Assembly: GCA_039105265.1 (NCBI GenBank)
Contig: JAPFFF010000001.1
Coordinates: forward strand, 10,106,001 to 10,170,000
DNA from: Tritrichomonas musculus
Lineage: Eukaryota; Parabasalia; Tritrichomonadida; Tritrichomonadidae
Length of the DNA stretch: 64,000 nt
Reading direction: 5' to 3'
A program made the position numbers and the translations under genes. Of this stretch, positions 19,908 to 30,521 are shown piece after piece. Within the stretch, counting starts at the first letter, position 1. Each line of letters begins with the position of its first letter. The notes under the pieces were generated by a model. That model saw only the letters and a list, made by a program, of their open reading frames with translations. It did not search any database and was not told where the DNA came from.

Positions 19908-20504
19908 ATGATAGAAAATCAGCCTGAAGGAAACGAAATTGAACGCTATAAAGTTATTTTACTAGGTGATGCTGGTGTTGGGAAAACATCTCTTTGTCGA
20001 CGGTATACGGAAAACACTTTTGATTTTAAAATGAATCCAACAATTGGATCCTCGCACATTCGCACTCGAGTCAATGTTGATGGTCGCTCAGTTGAATTGA
20101 TGATATGGGATACAGCAGGCCAAGAGCAATTTGCTTCTTTAGTTCCATTATATTCTAGAAATACAGACGTTTGCTTAGTTGTTGCCTCAGTGGTTAATAG
20201 TGATTCATGTAGTCATATTATGACTTGGATAAAGCGTATTAACGAATCTGGCGTTTATCCATCAGTTGTTGTTGCAATTAACAAAGTTGATCTTGTCGAA
20301 GACCAACCACCTTCAATTGATGAAATAAGGAAAAAATATACAGAAGGAATTGATTATATTTTTTTAACTTCGGCTCGAACTGGATCAGGAATTGAACAAT
20401 TGTTCCAACAAGTTGCGGCTGAAGCTATTTCTCATAAAAAAGAACCAGCTAACAATATACAACCAATTAACGAAGAAGAAAAAAAGTCGAAAGATTGTTG
20501 CTAA
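19908..20504 (+). CDS. Rab-family small GTPase
   Basis: 198 residues. The P-loop GDAGVGKTS is at 20-28, switch I has the Thr in NPTIGSS at 45, switch II is WDTAGQE (67-73), and NKVD and TSAR are the guanine-specificity motifs. The protein ends in DCC, so it is probably doubly geranylgeranylated and membrane-bound. The Rab5-like MIWDTAGQEQFASLVPLYSR suggests an early-endosome type, but trichomonads have very many Rabs and the subfamily cannot be set by eye. All catalytic residues are present. Confidence 0.9.
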   Translation: MIENQPEGNEIERYKVILLGDAGVGKTSLCRRYTENTFDFKMNPTIGSSHIRTRVNVDGRSVELMIWDTAGQEQFASLVPLYSRNTDVCLVVASVVNSDSCSHIMTWIKRINESGVYPSVVVAINKVDLVEDQPPSIDEIRKKYTEGIDYIFLTSARTGSGIEQLFQQVAAEAISHKKEPANNIQPINEEEKKSKDCC

Positions 20505-20747
20505 ATTATTTTACTTAATTTTCAGTTGTGGGCATATACTATCTTATCAGAATTAACTATATTTTGCTATATATATTTATATTGTTATCCTCAATTGTTA
20601 ATATTTTATATTTAAAAATGATAGATACATTTTGCGTTTGTTTTTAAGTATTATTAAATTTCCTATTTTAAGAAGTACAGTTCGCTTTCTGCATATTGAA
20701 GCTCTAAGTTTAAAAATTTTAGATGACCAAATTATTTAATTGAAATT

Positions 20748-20760
20748 TCACTTTTTCATA
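20748..20760 (+). promoter_or_regulatory. Initiator-like element upstream of the MOCOS-like gene
   Basis: TCACTTTTTCATA is the closest match in the window to the Trichomonas Inr consensus TCAYTWYTCATTA; its A is 32 bp before the ATG at 20782. It also argues against the longer reading frame, which begins with a TTG inside this leader. Confidence 0.55.
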
Positions 20761-20781
20761 ATATATAAAAATTTCACAAAT

Positions 20782-22842
20782 ATGTTTGAAGAATTAAGAA
20801 GCCAAGAATTCTTCCAATTAAATTCGGGCGCTTTCGTTGATTTTGGCGGAAGCTTTCCTATTTGTCAATCTTCAGTAAGCCGTATTGAAGAATATGCAAA
20901 TGATCTTTATTCAAACTATCCTTCGCCATCTTCGCCTACACCATCTATCGATCTTGAAATTGACGCATTTCGCAACGATCTTTTAAAATTATTCAATACT
21001 GACTCTTCAAAGTACACAATTTTTTTCTCAGAAAATACATCTGCAGTTCTCCGAGATTTTGGACATTCTTTTCCATGGGGAAGTGGCCATAAATTTTTCT
21101 ATCACATTGATAATCATAATTCAGTTCTTGGTTTACGTCATATAGTCAGCAAATTTAAAGGTGAAAATGGAGCTGTTTTCGATGTTCCTGACTCAACTGG
21201 AGAATCGCATTCATTATTTGCATATTCACCACAAAGTAACTTTAATGGCCGAAAATACCCTCTTGATTGGATATCAAAATTCCAATCTCTCAAGCCTGGT
21301 TTCTCTCATGTTCTTATTGATTGTGCAGCATATGCACCTACATGTGATCTCGATTTATCAGAATACTCACCCGATTTTGTTGCTTTTTCATTATTAAAAA
21401 TGTTTGGAGTCAGTGGTGGAGCATTACTTGTTAGAAATGATGCATTTGAATATCTTAATAACTTGGAAGAGCATGCTTATGATAAAATGTTGATATCCGC
21501 AGCTTATTCAGGTTTCAAAGTTCGATCTTCATTTATCAAAGCGCTTGGTAACGAAACAGTTTCAGAGCATGTTTATTCACTTGCTAGTTACTTACATGAA
21601 TCATTGAAACAACTTAAGCATTACAATGGAAATCCTCTTGTTCAATTATATCCTCCAAAATTTGGTCCAATTACTGAGCAAGGAGGAACCATAGCATTCA
21701 ATTTATTTGATAGTAAAGGTTGTGGAATTCCTCATGACTCAATATTTACAGTTGCCTGTGCCAACAACATTTTTGTTCGATTTGGTGTCCATTGTAATCC
21801 AGGTGCCACTTACACAGCCCTTAAATGGGATCCTAAAGAGATTGAAAATGCAACCAAGAAGCATGAAGCTGCGTGTTCCTTAACTGCTTCAATGATTGGA
21901 GGGCGATTTGTTGGTTCAATTCGTGTTTCATTTGGTTATATTTCCACCAAAAAAGATGCAGAAACAATTGTTGATTTTCTTCAACTTCACTTTTTGGAAA
22001 AGGAAGTTACTAATTCAAATATTTCTGAAAACGACTTAAAAGACGGATTTAAGCTTGTTGAAGCCTACATACATCCAATCAAAGGTTGCAGAGGAGTCAG
22101 GGTCACTTCAGACGTCTACAGACTTACCAGGAGCGGCCTCTATTGTGATGAGTGCTGGGGAGTTGCCGATGAAATGTCCACTTTTCTTGACAGAAGACGA
22201 TGTCCGAAACTTTCAACACTACAAATATCAATAGAAAACGAAAACCTAGTCATCAAAGCACCAGACGATCAAACCTTGACTATTTCAATCAGAAACCGTC
22301 CAAGGGGAACTGACTTCACCTCATCAACCGTTTGTCATGAAAAAATAAACGGAAAAATTTACGATCATAAAGTTAATGATTGGTTCACTAATGTACTTGG
22401 TCAAAAAGCAGTCCTTGTCAATTTCGAGTTGCCAGAAATGAAGCCGTTTAGAGCTTTCTTCACCGCTTCACTCGAAGCCGTTGGAATTCACTTGAATCAG
22501 GAAGATAAAACAAACTCGAACTTGAAATTAGAACAATTAAAGCCTCATTTCATTTTTGAGAGCCAAAAACCTTTTGTCGAAGATCAACTCAATTTTGCTG
22601 ACGTGGTGCTCAAGTCAACTCAAGACCTCGAGTTTCACGTGAATAGACTCCTTCCAATGACCACTGAGTCAATGATTGACCCGCAAAATGGAGAGGAAAA
22701 TATTGAGCCACTTCACTCAATTTGCCTCATTCATGGAAACAGGCCAAAGCCTGAATTCGGACTCGAGCTTTCTGCTAAATTTGTGCCTTCTAGAAAGAAT
22801 CCTAAGGAACTTAAGATGAACGCTTTGCTTCTAAAGGCATAA
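20782..22842 (+). CDS. Molybdenum cofactor sulfurase-like protein (class V aminotransferase + MOSC-like)
   Basis: 686 residues from the ATG at 20782. The N-terminal 420 residues are a class V (NifS-like) PLP fold. Lys206 in FSLLKMFGVSGGALLVR fits the PLP lysine of MOCOS (FYKIFGYPTGLGALLV). RFGVHCNPGA with Cys338 fits the family's RTGCFCNPGA, but only one of its two cysteines remains. RVSFGYISTKKDAE is also diagnostic. From about residue 425 the pattern YIHPIKGCRGVRV resembles the start of the MOSC region (YPIKSCAAFEV), though the rest is divergent. The family transfers sulfur to Moco in xanthine dehydrogenase and aldehyde oxidase. GC jumps from about 35% to about 55% near 22,040, close to the domain junction. 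Activity is inferred. Confidence 0.78.
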   Translation: MFEELRSQEFFQLNSGAFVDFGGSFPICQSSVSRIEEYANDLYSNYPSPSSPTPSIDLEIDAFRNDLLKLFNTDSSKYTIFFSENTSAVLRDFGHSFPWGSGHKFFYHIDNHNSVLGLRHIVSKFKGENGAVFDVPDSTGESHSLFAYSPQSNFNGRKYPLDWISKFQSLKPGFSHVLIDCAAYAPTCDLDLSEYSPDFVAFSLLKMFGVSGGALLVRNDAFEYLNNLEEHAYDKMLISAAYSGFKVRSSFIKALGNETVSEHVYSLASYLHESLKQLKHYNGNPLVQLYPPKFGPITEQGGTIAFNLFDSKGCGIPHDSIFTVACANNIFVRFGVHCNPGATYTALKWDPKEIENATKKHEAACSLTASMIGGRFVGSIRVSFGYISTKKDAETIVDFLQLHFLEKEVTNSNISENDLKDGFKLVEAYIHPIKGCRGVRVTSDVYRLTRSGLYCDECWGVADEMSTFLDRRRCPKLSTLQISIENENLVIKAPDDQTLTISIRNRPRGTDFTSSTVCHEKINGKIYDHKVNDWFTNVLGQKAVLVNFELPEMKPFRAFFTASLEAVGIHLNQEDKTNSNLKLEQLKPHFIFESQKPFVEDQLNFADVVLKSTQDLEFHVNRLLPMTTESMIDPQNGEENIEPLHSICLIHGNRPKPEFGLELSAKFVPSRKNPKELKMNALLLKA

Positions 22843-23656
22843 GCTTTCCTTTTGATGTTTTATTTAATGATATTTGTTAAAAAAATTGAATAAAGTTTTT
22901 TGAATTTTTTATAGATTGGTTTTCATCTTTAATGATATTTTATTTTTTTTGATACTTCTTGATTGTTTGTCTCTTTGTGTTATTTTTGATTTTTCAAGAT
23001 TATGAATTCAGTAATGCGATATTGATATTCTATTCAATCAACAGTATCGGTTGATGCAATTATTGATCCTTCGGGAAATGTTTATGAATCTGTTGAATCA
23101 AATTATATTGAAGGCATGATTATTACTTTATTTGAATAGGTTGATATTGAGATGAATATCATTATTTTGCTTTTTAATTTCAGATTATTTTGCATGCATG
23201 TTCATAACTACCAAAAATAATAACAGATTTTGAAATGAAATGATTTGGGATGAAGATAATGAGATATTAAATATTGTTAATAATAAAGATTAAATCTTTT
23301 GCATTTAAAACTAATGCTGTTTCATTTGGTTGTTATATAAGAAAGGCTTTTCTTTTTTTTCAATCCTCTCAATTTCAGATCGAATCCCATCTTTTTTCAA
23401 CAATGAAAAAAAAAAAAAAAATATAATAAAATAAGTTGAATAACATTTTATTTTTTCGATCAATGGCAATAACGATAATATGTGGTCTTCATGTTCAATT
23501 AATTTATTATAATGGATATCCATTTATGATTTATTAATAATAAAAGAATTTCTCCAAAAAAATTTGAACACTAAAATGTTATATTTATAATATTCATCTA
23601 TGATAATATATTGATAAATTTAAAAATAGTATAAATTCAAAAATTTGTTTTATTTC
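22843..23656. other. Intergenic region with a short coding relic
   Basis: 814 bp between the convergent MOCOS-like and Nudix genes. Apart from the DPSG-motif relic at about 23,036-23,140 it is AT-rich with A/T runs and no recognisable gene. Confidence 0.5.
23036..23140 (+). pseudogene. Short relic with a DPSG-(x)-VYE surface-protein motif
   Basis: About 34 codons read STVSVDAIIDPSGNVYESVE followed by SNYIEG and then a stop. The pattern IDPSG.VYE.V.SN.(L/I)EG is familiar from bacterial cell-surface and RHS/YD-type proteins. There is no start codon, and flanking bases do not extend the frame usefully. It looks like a fragment of a gene, possibly of bacterial origin. The match rests on one short motif. 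Confidence 0.3.
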
Positions 23657-24247
23657 TCATGGCTTCGTTTCATTCATCTTCTTAATGATGCTTTTGGTTA
23701 TTTTGAAAAATTCAGGAGTTGCACTTGGATATGTTAAATTTTCAGGTAATTCATCAAAAAGTTGAATTTCTTCCATTTCATATTTTGGCATTTCGCCAAT
23801 TGAGTTGACACAAGCATAAAAAATTTCTCCATAAGCCCATTCTGTTGTGTTATATCCTAAATAATCACAAACAGGAAATAGTATCGCATCAGTAACACCG
23901 CTTTCTTCATATAATTCACGTTGTGCGGCTTCTTTAGGTGTTTCTCCCGATTCAATATGGCCACCTTGGGTTTCCCATGTTTTTCGATCTTTTCTACGAC
24001 TGAGAAGGATTTTTCCATTATATAGTGAACATACAACAACATACTTTAGAGGAGACAATGATTCAAATGGATAGATTTTGCAATGAAGTTCTGCAAGTTT
24101 TCTTACTTTAGATGCATTAGCATTTTCTTCAACTTTGATATCATTATTAATTAGTGAAACTCTTTGAGATTTTTTTATCTCTTCTTTTAATTTTTTCATT
24201 AAATTATTTACCTCCAATTCTGCATTAACACAAACTATATTTTCCAT
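23657..24247 (-). CDS. Nudix hydrolase
   Basis: 196 residues. A complete Nudix box, GHIESGE then TPKEAAQ then RELYEESGV (about residues 96-118), carries the Mg2+-binding REUxEE glutamates. Nudix enzymes cleave nucleoside diphosphates linked to another group. ILLSRRKDRKTWETQGGHIE resembles bacterial MutT/ADP-ribose-type members, but the substrate cannot be told. About 55 residues precede the fold. It is convergent with the MOCOS-like gene and lies 175 bp from the hAT transposon. Transfer from bacteria is possible but unproven. Confidence 0.9.
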   Translation of the reverse strand: MENIVCVNAELEVNNLMKKLKEEIKKSQRVSLINNDIKVEENANASKVRKLAELHCKIYPFESLSPLKYVVVCSLYNGKILLSRRKDRKTWETQGGHIESGETPKEAAQRELYEESGVTDAILFPVCDYLGYNTTEWAYGEIFYACVNSIGEMPKYEMEEIQLFDELPENLTYPSATPEFFKITKSIIKKMNETKP

Positions 24248-24351
24248 TTAAAAATACAAGGTTATAAAAAAAAAAAAAAAAACATAAACGTATGATCTAG
24301 ACATAACAGCCTCTGAATTCCTTTCAATTTTTGAAACTTTTTAAAAGTAGA

Positions 24352-24388
24352 CGATCAAAAAAATTCAATGAGTTTTTATAAAAATTGA
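24352..24388 (+). repeat. Dispersed repeat, copy 1 (upstream of hAT)
   Basis: AATTCAATGAGTTTTTATAA followed by AAATTGAA resembles two copies downstream of the transposon (26403-26445 and 26843-26884), all in the same orientation. Confidence 0.4.
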
Positions 24389-24422
24389 ATTGATTTTTTT
24401 TTTTAAAAAAAAAAACTAATAA

Positions 24423-26183
24423 ATGCAGCAATATTTTATTACCAATGACTTTGGAATTGATTTCAGAGTTCTCAAAATAAATTTGGGCAATAGGCTAGAT
24501 ATAATCGAAACCCTTTTCATCTGCTCAGAATGCGGAAAAGAATACAAAACCAAAAGGAGTACAAAAAATCATAATTGCAAGCAACAATTATCTTTTTCAA
24601 ATGATACTGGCCACATTAATTATGAGAAAGCTCTCAAATATCTTATGATCTGGATCTCCAAAAAAAAACATAACATTTAATTCCATTTTTGATAACGATT
24701 TTAATGGCTTTTTACAAAATATTAATTCAAATTTTATTATGCCTCCAGAATCGACAATGCGTTACAAAATTCATCAGTTTTCATCACATATCATAAATAA
24801 AATTTTTCAAAAGATAAATGGTCTTTCGGTTTCTCTTCTTATTGATGGTGTTGAAAAGAGTAAAAAAAAATACCAAGGACAAATTCTGTTCACACCAAAG
24901 CAGATTTATTTTTTAGGTATTACAAAATGTAATGTAGAAACAAGCGAGAACATTTCTCAAATCATTGCCGACACAGCATTAACAATTTCTCGAAATGGTG
25001 GTCATCTTGTATCAGTCTGCACTGAAAATTTTTCAAGTAACATAGCAGCTCTAGATGGTGGTCCTTCAAGTGCTCAAGCTAAAAGTAAACAAAACTTTTT
25101 CAGAACTCCATGTTCATGTCATACATTGAATCTAGCAATCAAGGACATTTTTGACGATAAATACAAAAATATTGTAACAACCGTTATTCACTTATTGAAA
25201 TATTTCAAAGAATTTTCTGAAAAAGTAAGAAGTTTGGGTAAAATCCCAGAATTCAAAGAAATTCGCTGGTATTCATTATCAAAATGTATTAGTTTTATTA
25301 TTGCTCATAAAATAGAATTAGATCCTTTAAATTTATATCAATATGATCCAATTCAAACTGAATATGACTGGTTATATATTGATGAAATTTTGATGTCTTT
25401 GAAAATTCTTATGAAAAAGTTCGAAAAAAACTGTTTTTCAATTGCTGACATTTTTTCAAATTTACAAATCACATTGAATCAATTAATTAAAATTAATGAA
25501 TTAAATAAAAGAAAAGAAGAAGTAAATATTGCACAAGATATGTTAAATTCAATATTGAAAAGATTTTCTTCAACTGAAAATCTTAAGTTACCTATTTTAG
25601 CGTACTTGTTAACAGGTTATGGATTACAAAATTTAAATGAAAAAGATCAACAATCACTAATTTCAATTAATGTCGCTCATGACACTTTTCTTGAATATTC
25701 AAATGAAAATCCAGAAAAAAAAAACTCGCTCAATTTTTTTTATATTTTTTAAAGTTTCGAAAAAACACTTTTTTAATATTACAGAATACAACGTTGGAAT
25801 CTTTTAATTTCTGGGAAAATGTTGTAAATGGTGGCACTTTTTGGACAATTGAGCCACAACGTATTTCTCTAAAACATGATGAATTTAAGGATATTACAAA
25901 AAAATTCGCTCGAATTGCAATTGAAATACTGACTGTACCTTGTAGTGAAGCAGCCTGCGAGCGTTCTTTTTCTCACCTTGGAGATATCCTTATGAATAAT
26001 AAGAGAAATCTGGGATTTGACACCTTAAATGCGTTACTTGTTATACGAATGAATAGTATTTTCCTAAAGCAAGATGAACAATACTCAAATGACTTTATAA
26101 ACCAGAATTTGCATACGCTATTTCAAGATGACTTAATTGAAAAGGAGCTTGAATATGATGAAAATCCATTAATTAGTTTTTAA
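24423..26183 (+). mobile_element. hAT-family DNA transposon, transposase broken into three frames
   Basis: Three consecutive frames encode parts of one hAT transposase. 24423-24680 has a BED-like zinc finger (CSECGKEYKTKRSTKNHNC). 24739-25752 has the RNase H-like core: LLIDGVEKS near the first Asp, VCTENFSSN at the second acidic site, and CSCHTLNLAIKD and RWYSLSK, both hAT signatures. 25794-26183 has the C-terminal dimerisation region (PCSEAACERSFSHLGDIL, NALLVIRMN). A stop and a frame change separate the first two parts and a frameshift near 25,750 the last two, so it is inactive but fairly young. The second acidic position is Glu rather than Asp. I could not find terminal inverted repeats or an 8-bp target duplication. 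Confidence 0.85.
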
Positions 26184-26402
26184 TAAAGCGCCATTTTCAT
26201 TTATCTTTCTTTTTCTTTTTTTTTAAAAAATATATATTCTAAATATAAAATGAAAGCAGGCCTTTTTTATATTTATAATAATTATATAAATATTTACATA
26301 TTTTAAATTTCAAAAATACATCCAAACTCTATTAGAATAATTAAAAAAATGAGAAAAATGAACATTTTTTTGAAAGATATAAAAATAAATTGTATGTAAA
26401 AT

Positions 26403-26445
26403 GATCGTTTAGATAGAAATTCAATGGTTTTATTCTTATAAAAAT
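26403..26445 (+). repeat. Dispersed repeat, copy 2
   Basis: ATCGTTTAGATAGAAATTCA then ATGGTTTTATT and CTTATAAAAAT aligns with copy 3 at 26843-26884 with a handful of differences. Confidence 0.5.
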
Positions 26446-26842
26446 ATTCAAAAAAATGAAGGAAGGAGTGATATTTGAGGAGTTTTACTAATATCTTTAA
26501 AATCAATACATAATTTAGTATTAGAAATCATAGTAAATATAAAAATATCATGGAAAAATTTTTTGTGGATCAAAAAAGAGCCAATGAATTATGCAATTGG
26601 TTGGTTGAAAAAACAATTTTTAAAGAGGATTGCCTTGCTTGTTGCAGTTGAAATATAATTTGCTTCCTTATTTGAAGATTTTAAAGGTATATTAGTAACC
26701 ATGCTACAATATGTAGCTGCTCGTGATTTATTAGCTTGTATCATAAAATTATCTCTTACTTTGCTTTACATGGAGTAACATCAAGTATAAATAATATCTA
26801 AAAGAGCCTTTCCTTTTAAAAAATAAAATGGCATCTTCTTTT

Positions 26843-26884
26843 AATCGTTTTCATATAAATTCAATGGCTTTTATTATAAAAATT
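26843..26884 (+). repeat. Dispersed repeat, copy 3
   Basis: AATCGTTTTCATATAAATTC then AATGGCTTTTATTATAAAAA. Together with copies 1 and 2 it suggests a repeat family associated with the hAT insertion zone. Confidence 0.5.
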
Positions 26885-27239
26885 GAAAGAAATTGAGTCT
26901 TCAGAAAACTAACCACCACTTTTTAAGGGGAAATTTCAAAGAGCCTTCAAATATTCTAAATTTCATGATTGTCCATCTCAAAAAAACATTTGTTCGACTC
27001 AAATATTGAAGGCTATTTGAAAAAGTTGCTAGGTCTAGTATGATCATTTAAATTGTATATAACTTTTTCAGTGATTCGACCATTTAAATTTTATATGAAA
27101 AAAATTTTTTGTGGTGATATGTGATGATCCTTTTGCTTATCTTTCTATTTTTTGCATATAAACATCATTCCTTCACAAAAATATGCTATTCTGAATAAAA
27201 AATTGATCATCATTTTTTGAACCTCCAAAAAGATAACTT

Positions 27240-28500
27240 GACAATAGTTTTGCAGATAAATAGTTAATTAACTATTCATAGGTCATTACTTTTGACGTCC
27301 CCTCAAAAGGTGCGTTCTAGAAATGTTCCATTCTTTGGGAATTTCGGATATCTTCAGTATCCTTGTCAATTTCTTCTTGGGTATTTAATTTTACCTTTTT
27401 GCTCTTCCTTTTTGTAAAAATATCAATTGCATGATAATTTGTCCTTCAATTACGACATCTTCTTCTCCATTTTAGTATTCAGAGTAATACTCCGCATCTT
27501 TAGAATTAGCAATTTTTTGAGCTCTTGATCAAAACATTCATAATCATGAATTAGTTTCACATCTGAATCAGATTCTTCTTCATTATCAGGTTTTGATGAT
27601 GTGAGGGAGGTGGTAAAAAAATTCGATCCTTGATTTTATGCTTCATTTTCTTTTTGAATTTCGTCTTTAATTTGCTTCTCTTTGATTTCTAGGAAATAGA
27701 GTTTTGCTTCTTCGATTGGAATTTCAACTTATACTGGAACAGAATTATAATAAAGAATATCGTTAAAAAACTTCTAGACCACAATTTGTAGAATCTATGA
27801 ACACAATCAGTTATGTCCTTTTAAATTTTCATTATTAAGTAATGAATTTGCAAATTCAAACCATTATTGATCAAAAAAATCGAAATCCATTTTGTATCTG
27901 ATTTGGTTATTTCGGTCAGTACATTACATTGCTTTGAACAAATTATTGTATGCTTGCTTTCTTTTTTCACATTTTCTTCATTATCTTCAATTTGTTCGTG
28001 ATTTTGCCTTGGTAATAATACTGGAGAATGATTCTCTTCAACCTTTTCCACCAATTTTGGTTCAAATTCTTACATCTTTGGAATTGGTTCGTCTTTGTCT
28101 TGCATAGTTTGTTGCTGATTATTTTGCGTTTCTTCTGCGGCTTTCTGGGTCTTATGTGAACGTGTGAACATCATAATAAATGGGATGAACGTTTTTAAAC
28201 GTTTAAGGACCTTTTATGAAGTTTTAAAAGGAAGTTTATTAGTGTGGCAATTTCTGGTGGATCTATTATTAATTACAATCGGACACCTGTATTTTTATAA
28301 ATGACTTGGGTAATGCATTCTTTATTTAGTCTCAGAATTTCCAATTTAAAGCATTTGCATAACTGATATGGATTCATGAAAACTTGATTGACTTTCCATC
28401 ACATTCAAAACAATTCAACGATGCTTTTAAGACCATTATCAATACAAACATGCGTATATTATATGCCAGACGGGTATATCGTTACAGTAGAATTCATAGA
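27240..28500 (-). pseudogene. Decayed coding relics of unknown family
   Basis: On the minus strand several stretches keep coding character: a hydrophilic, Glu/Lys/Gln-rich run around 27,821-28,054 (for example SPVLLPRQNHEQIEDNEENV), an acidic piece near 27,570-27,600, and a less charged part near 28,200-28,490. Base composition is higher in GC than the desert to the right. The pieces look like remains of one protein with several breaks. I do not recognise the family; a mobile-element protein or a decayed host gene are both possible. Confidence 0.4.
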
Positions 28501-30521
28501 ATTTGACTCAGGCAAATAAAAAACAGTAATAAAACAATCTAGAGAAAATCAAATTATTGAATAATCAACTTTACCTTTTTTTTTTTTTTTTTTTAATTTT
28601 ATATTTATAAAGTGGTTATAGGAAAATTATAATAATTTAAACAATTAGAATTTAAATCTGAAATGTTCTTTTACCACTTAATTTAATAATGAAGATAAAT
28701 ATATATGAAAAGTGTACTAAAGTTTAAAATATTTAGAGATTTAAATGATGATAGAAAAATATGTTTTTAATGGCCAAGAGGATTATAATCATATTTTAAA
28801 TATTAAATAATGTTATTTATTAATGAATCAATAATAAAAATATTAGTTTTTCTGTAAAAATGAAAAGATAAATATATTTTAAAATGTATGGGGGAAAAAA
28901 TATATATTTTTTTATGTTAGAAAAAGTTAACATTTTTAAATTAAAATTATTTTTAATTTTGAATAAATCATTCAATTTAAGAGAATTTATTATTTATTTT
29001 TTCAAACAAATAAATGATATGTTATATTGAATAAATATTATTTAAAAATATTATTATACTGTAAAATAAAAGTTAATTTTGAATTATTATAATAATTTTA
29101 AATGTTATAAATTATTCTTATAAATATAAGTTAATATAAAAATATATTTTAATAAAATTCATATTTGATGGGTATTATGAAATGATTTCAGATTTTCAAT
29201 TGAAAAAATAAAAAGCATTGAATTTCTCATCATTTTGAATTGATGATATGTTATATGTTGAAGATTAAAGAATTGACCAGAAGTTCCAAAAAATAAATTT
29301 AATTTAACATATAAAAAAATAAATATATTATATATTAAAAGTTTAATTATTTTATTTAGGAAAATTCATTAAGATATTTGAATTTTTTAAAATAATATTA
29401 AAAATTATAATATCTTTCTATTAATAGATAATTATTAGAACTTTATAAAATAATTTTAATATTAAAATTATTAAAATTTAAAATATTCTAAAAATAGCAT
29501 CTGACTGTGCCTATTGCCAAAATGTATATCAATGCATTTCATTCAAAATTCTTCATAAAAAATAAAATTATATTGATTTTTATGTTTTATTGTTAATATA
29601 GAACATGTGAATAATTATTTTTTTAAAAAATTGATTAAATCACCAAAAAATTTAAAATGCAAAAATACGTTATTTGACTTTCCACACATATGTTTTTACT
29701 TGGGCAAATTATTTTGAACCAAATTTTTTTCATGTGCATGCCATATTAGTTTTAATCTAAATTATAATTTAAGACATTATTAATTGCTCTCAATATTTGG
29801 TTAACCATGCTTTAACTCAAAAAGTTTGATATTTTAAAACGGTGAGAATCTATTTTCAATGAACTATTGTTTAGTGATATTTAATTTAGAAATATTCCTT
29901 CTTAAATAAATCAAAATAATCATTTTAAACATATAAAAAAACAATGAGATAAAATTTTTTTGAACTATAATTAAATATTGAAAAAAAAAAATAAGAAATT
30001 GAATAAATTATACAAATTTGAAAAATACAAAAAATCTTTTCCAAATAATTAATTATGATTATATAAGAATGAAATATATGCATTTTTTTTTATATTTAGT
30101 TATATTTGAAAAAATAATAATTTTTCTTTTTTGCTAAAGCCATAAGAGGACCATATCTTAGAATTTTTTTTAAATAAACTTAAAATTTCAGTTGTTTCAA
30201 AACTATCTCCAATTCTATTTTTACAAAAATTATTTATTCAAAATTGAAATATTTCCTTTTTTTTTTTCTGAATTTTTAATCTTTTCTGAATATTTTATTC
30301 AAAATAAAAAATGAAATAAAATTTATTTTTCTCTTTTTTCATCTAAAAATATAAGTTTTTAAAATAATTCACTACTATCTCATTTAAATTTAATTTAAAT
30401 TTAATTTTTTTCTGATGTTTAAAAATTTATTCACAATTACCCTTTAACTTTGAGAAGAGGATTTTTTTTCACACATTCAATTCTTTCCCATATATTAATT
30501 GCTTTTAATACAAACTGATAA

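Larger units (their letters stand above)
26184..30521. other. Long accessory and AT-rich region without intact genes
   Basis: 4.3 kb. 26.4-26.9 kb holds two copies of a dispersed repeat. About 26.5-28.5 kb contains decayed coding relics. 28.5-30.5 kb is AT-rich with A/T runs and no recognisable feature. The 3' part probably includes the Myb promoter. Confidence 0.6.
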
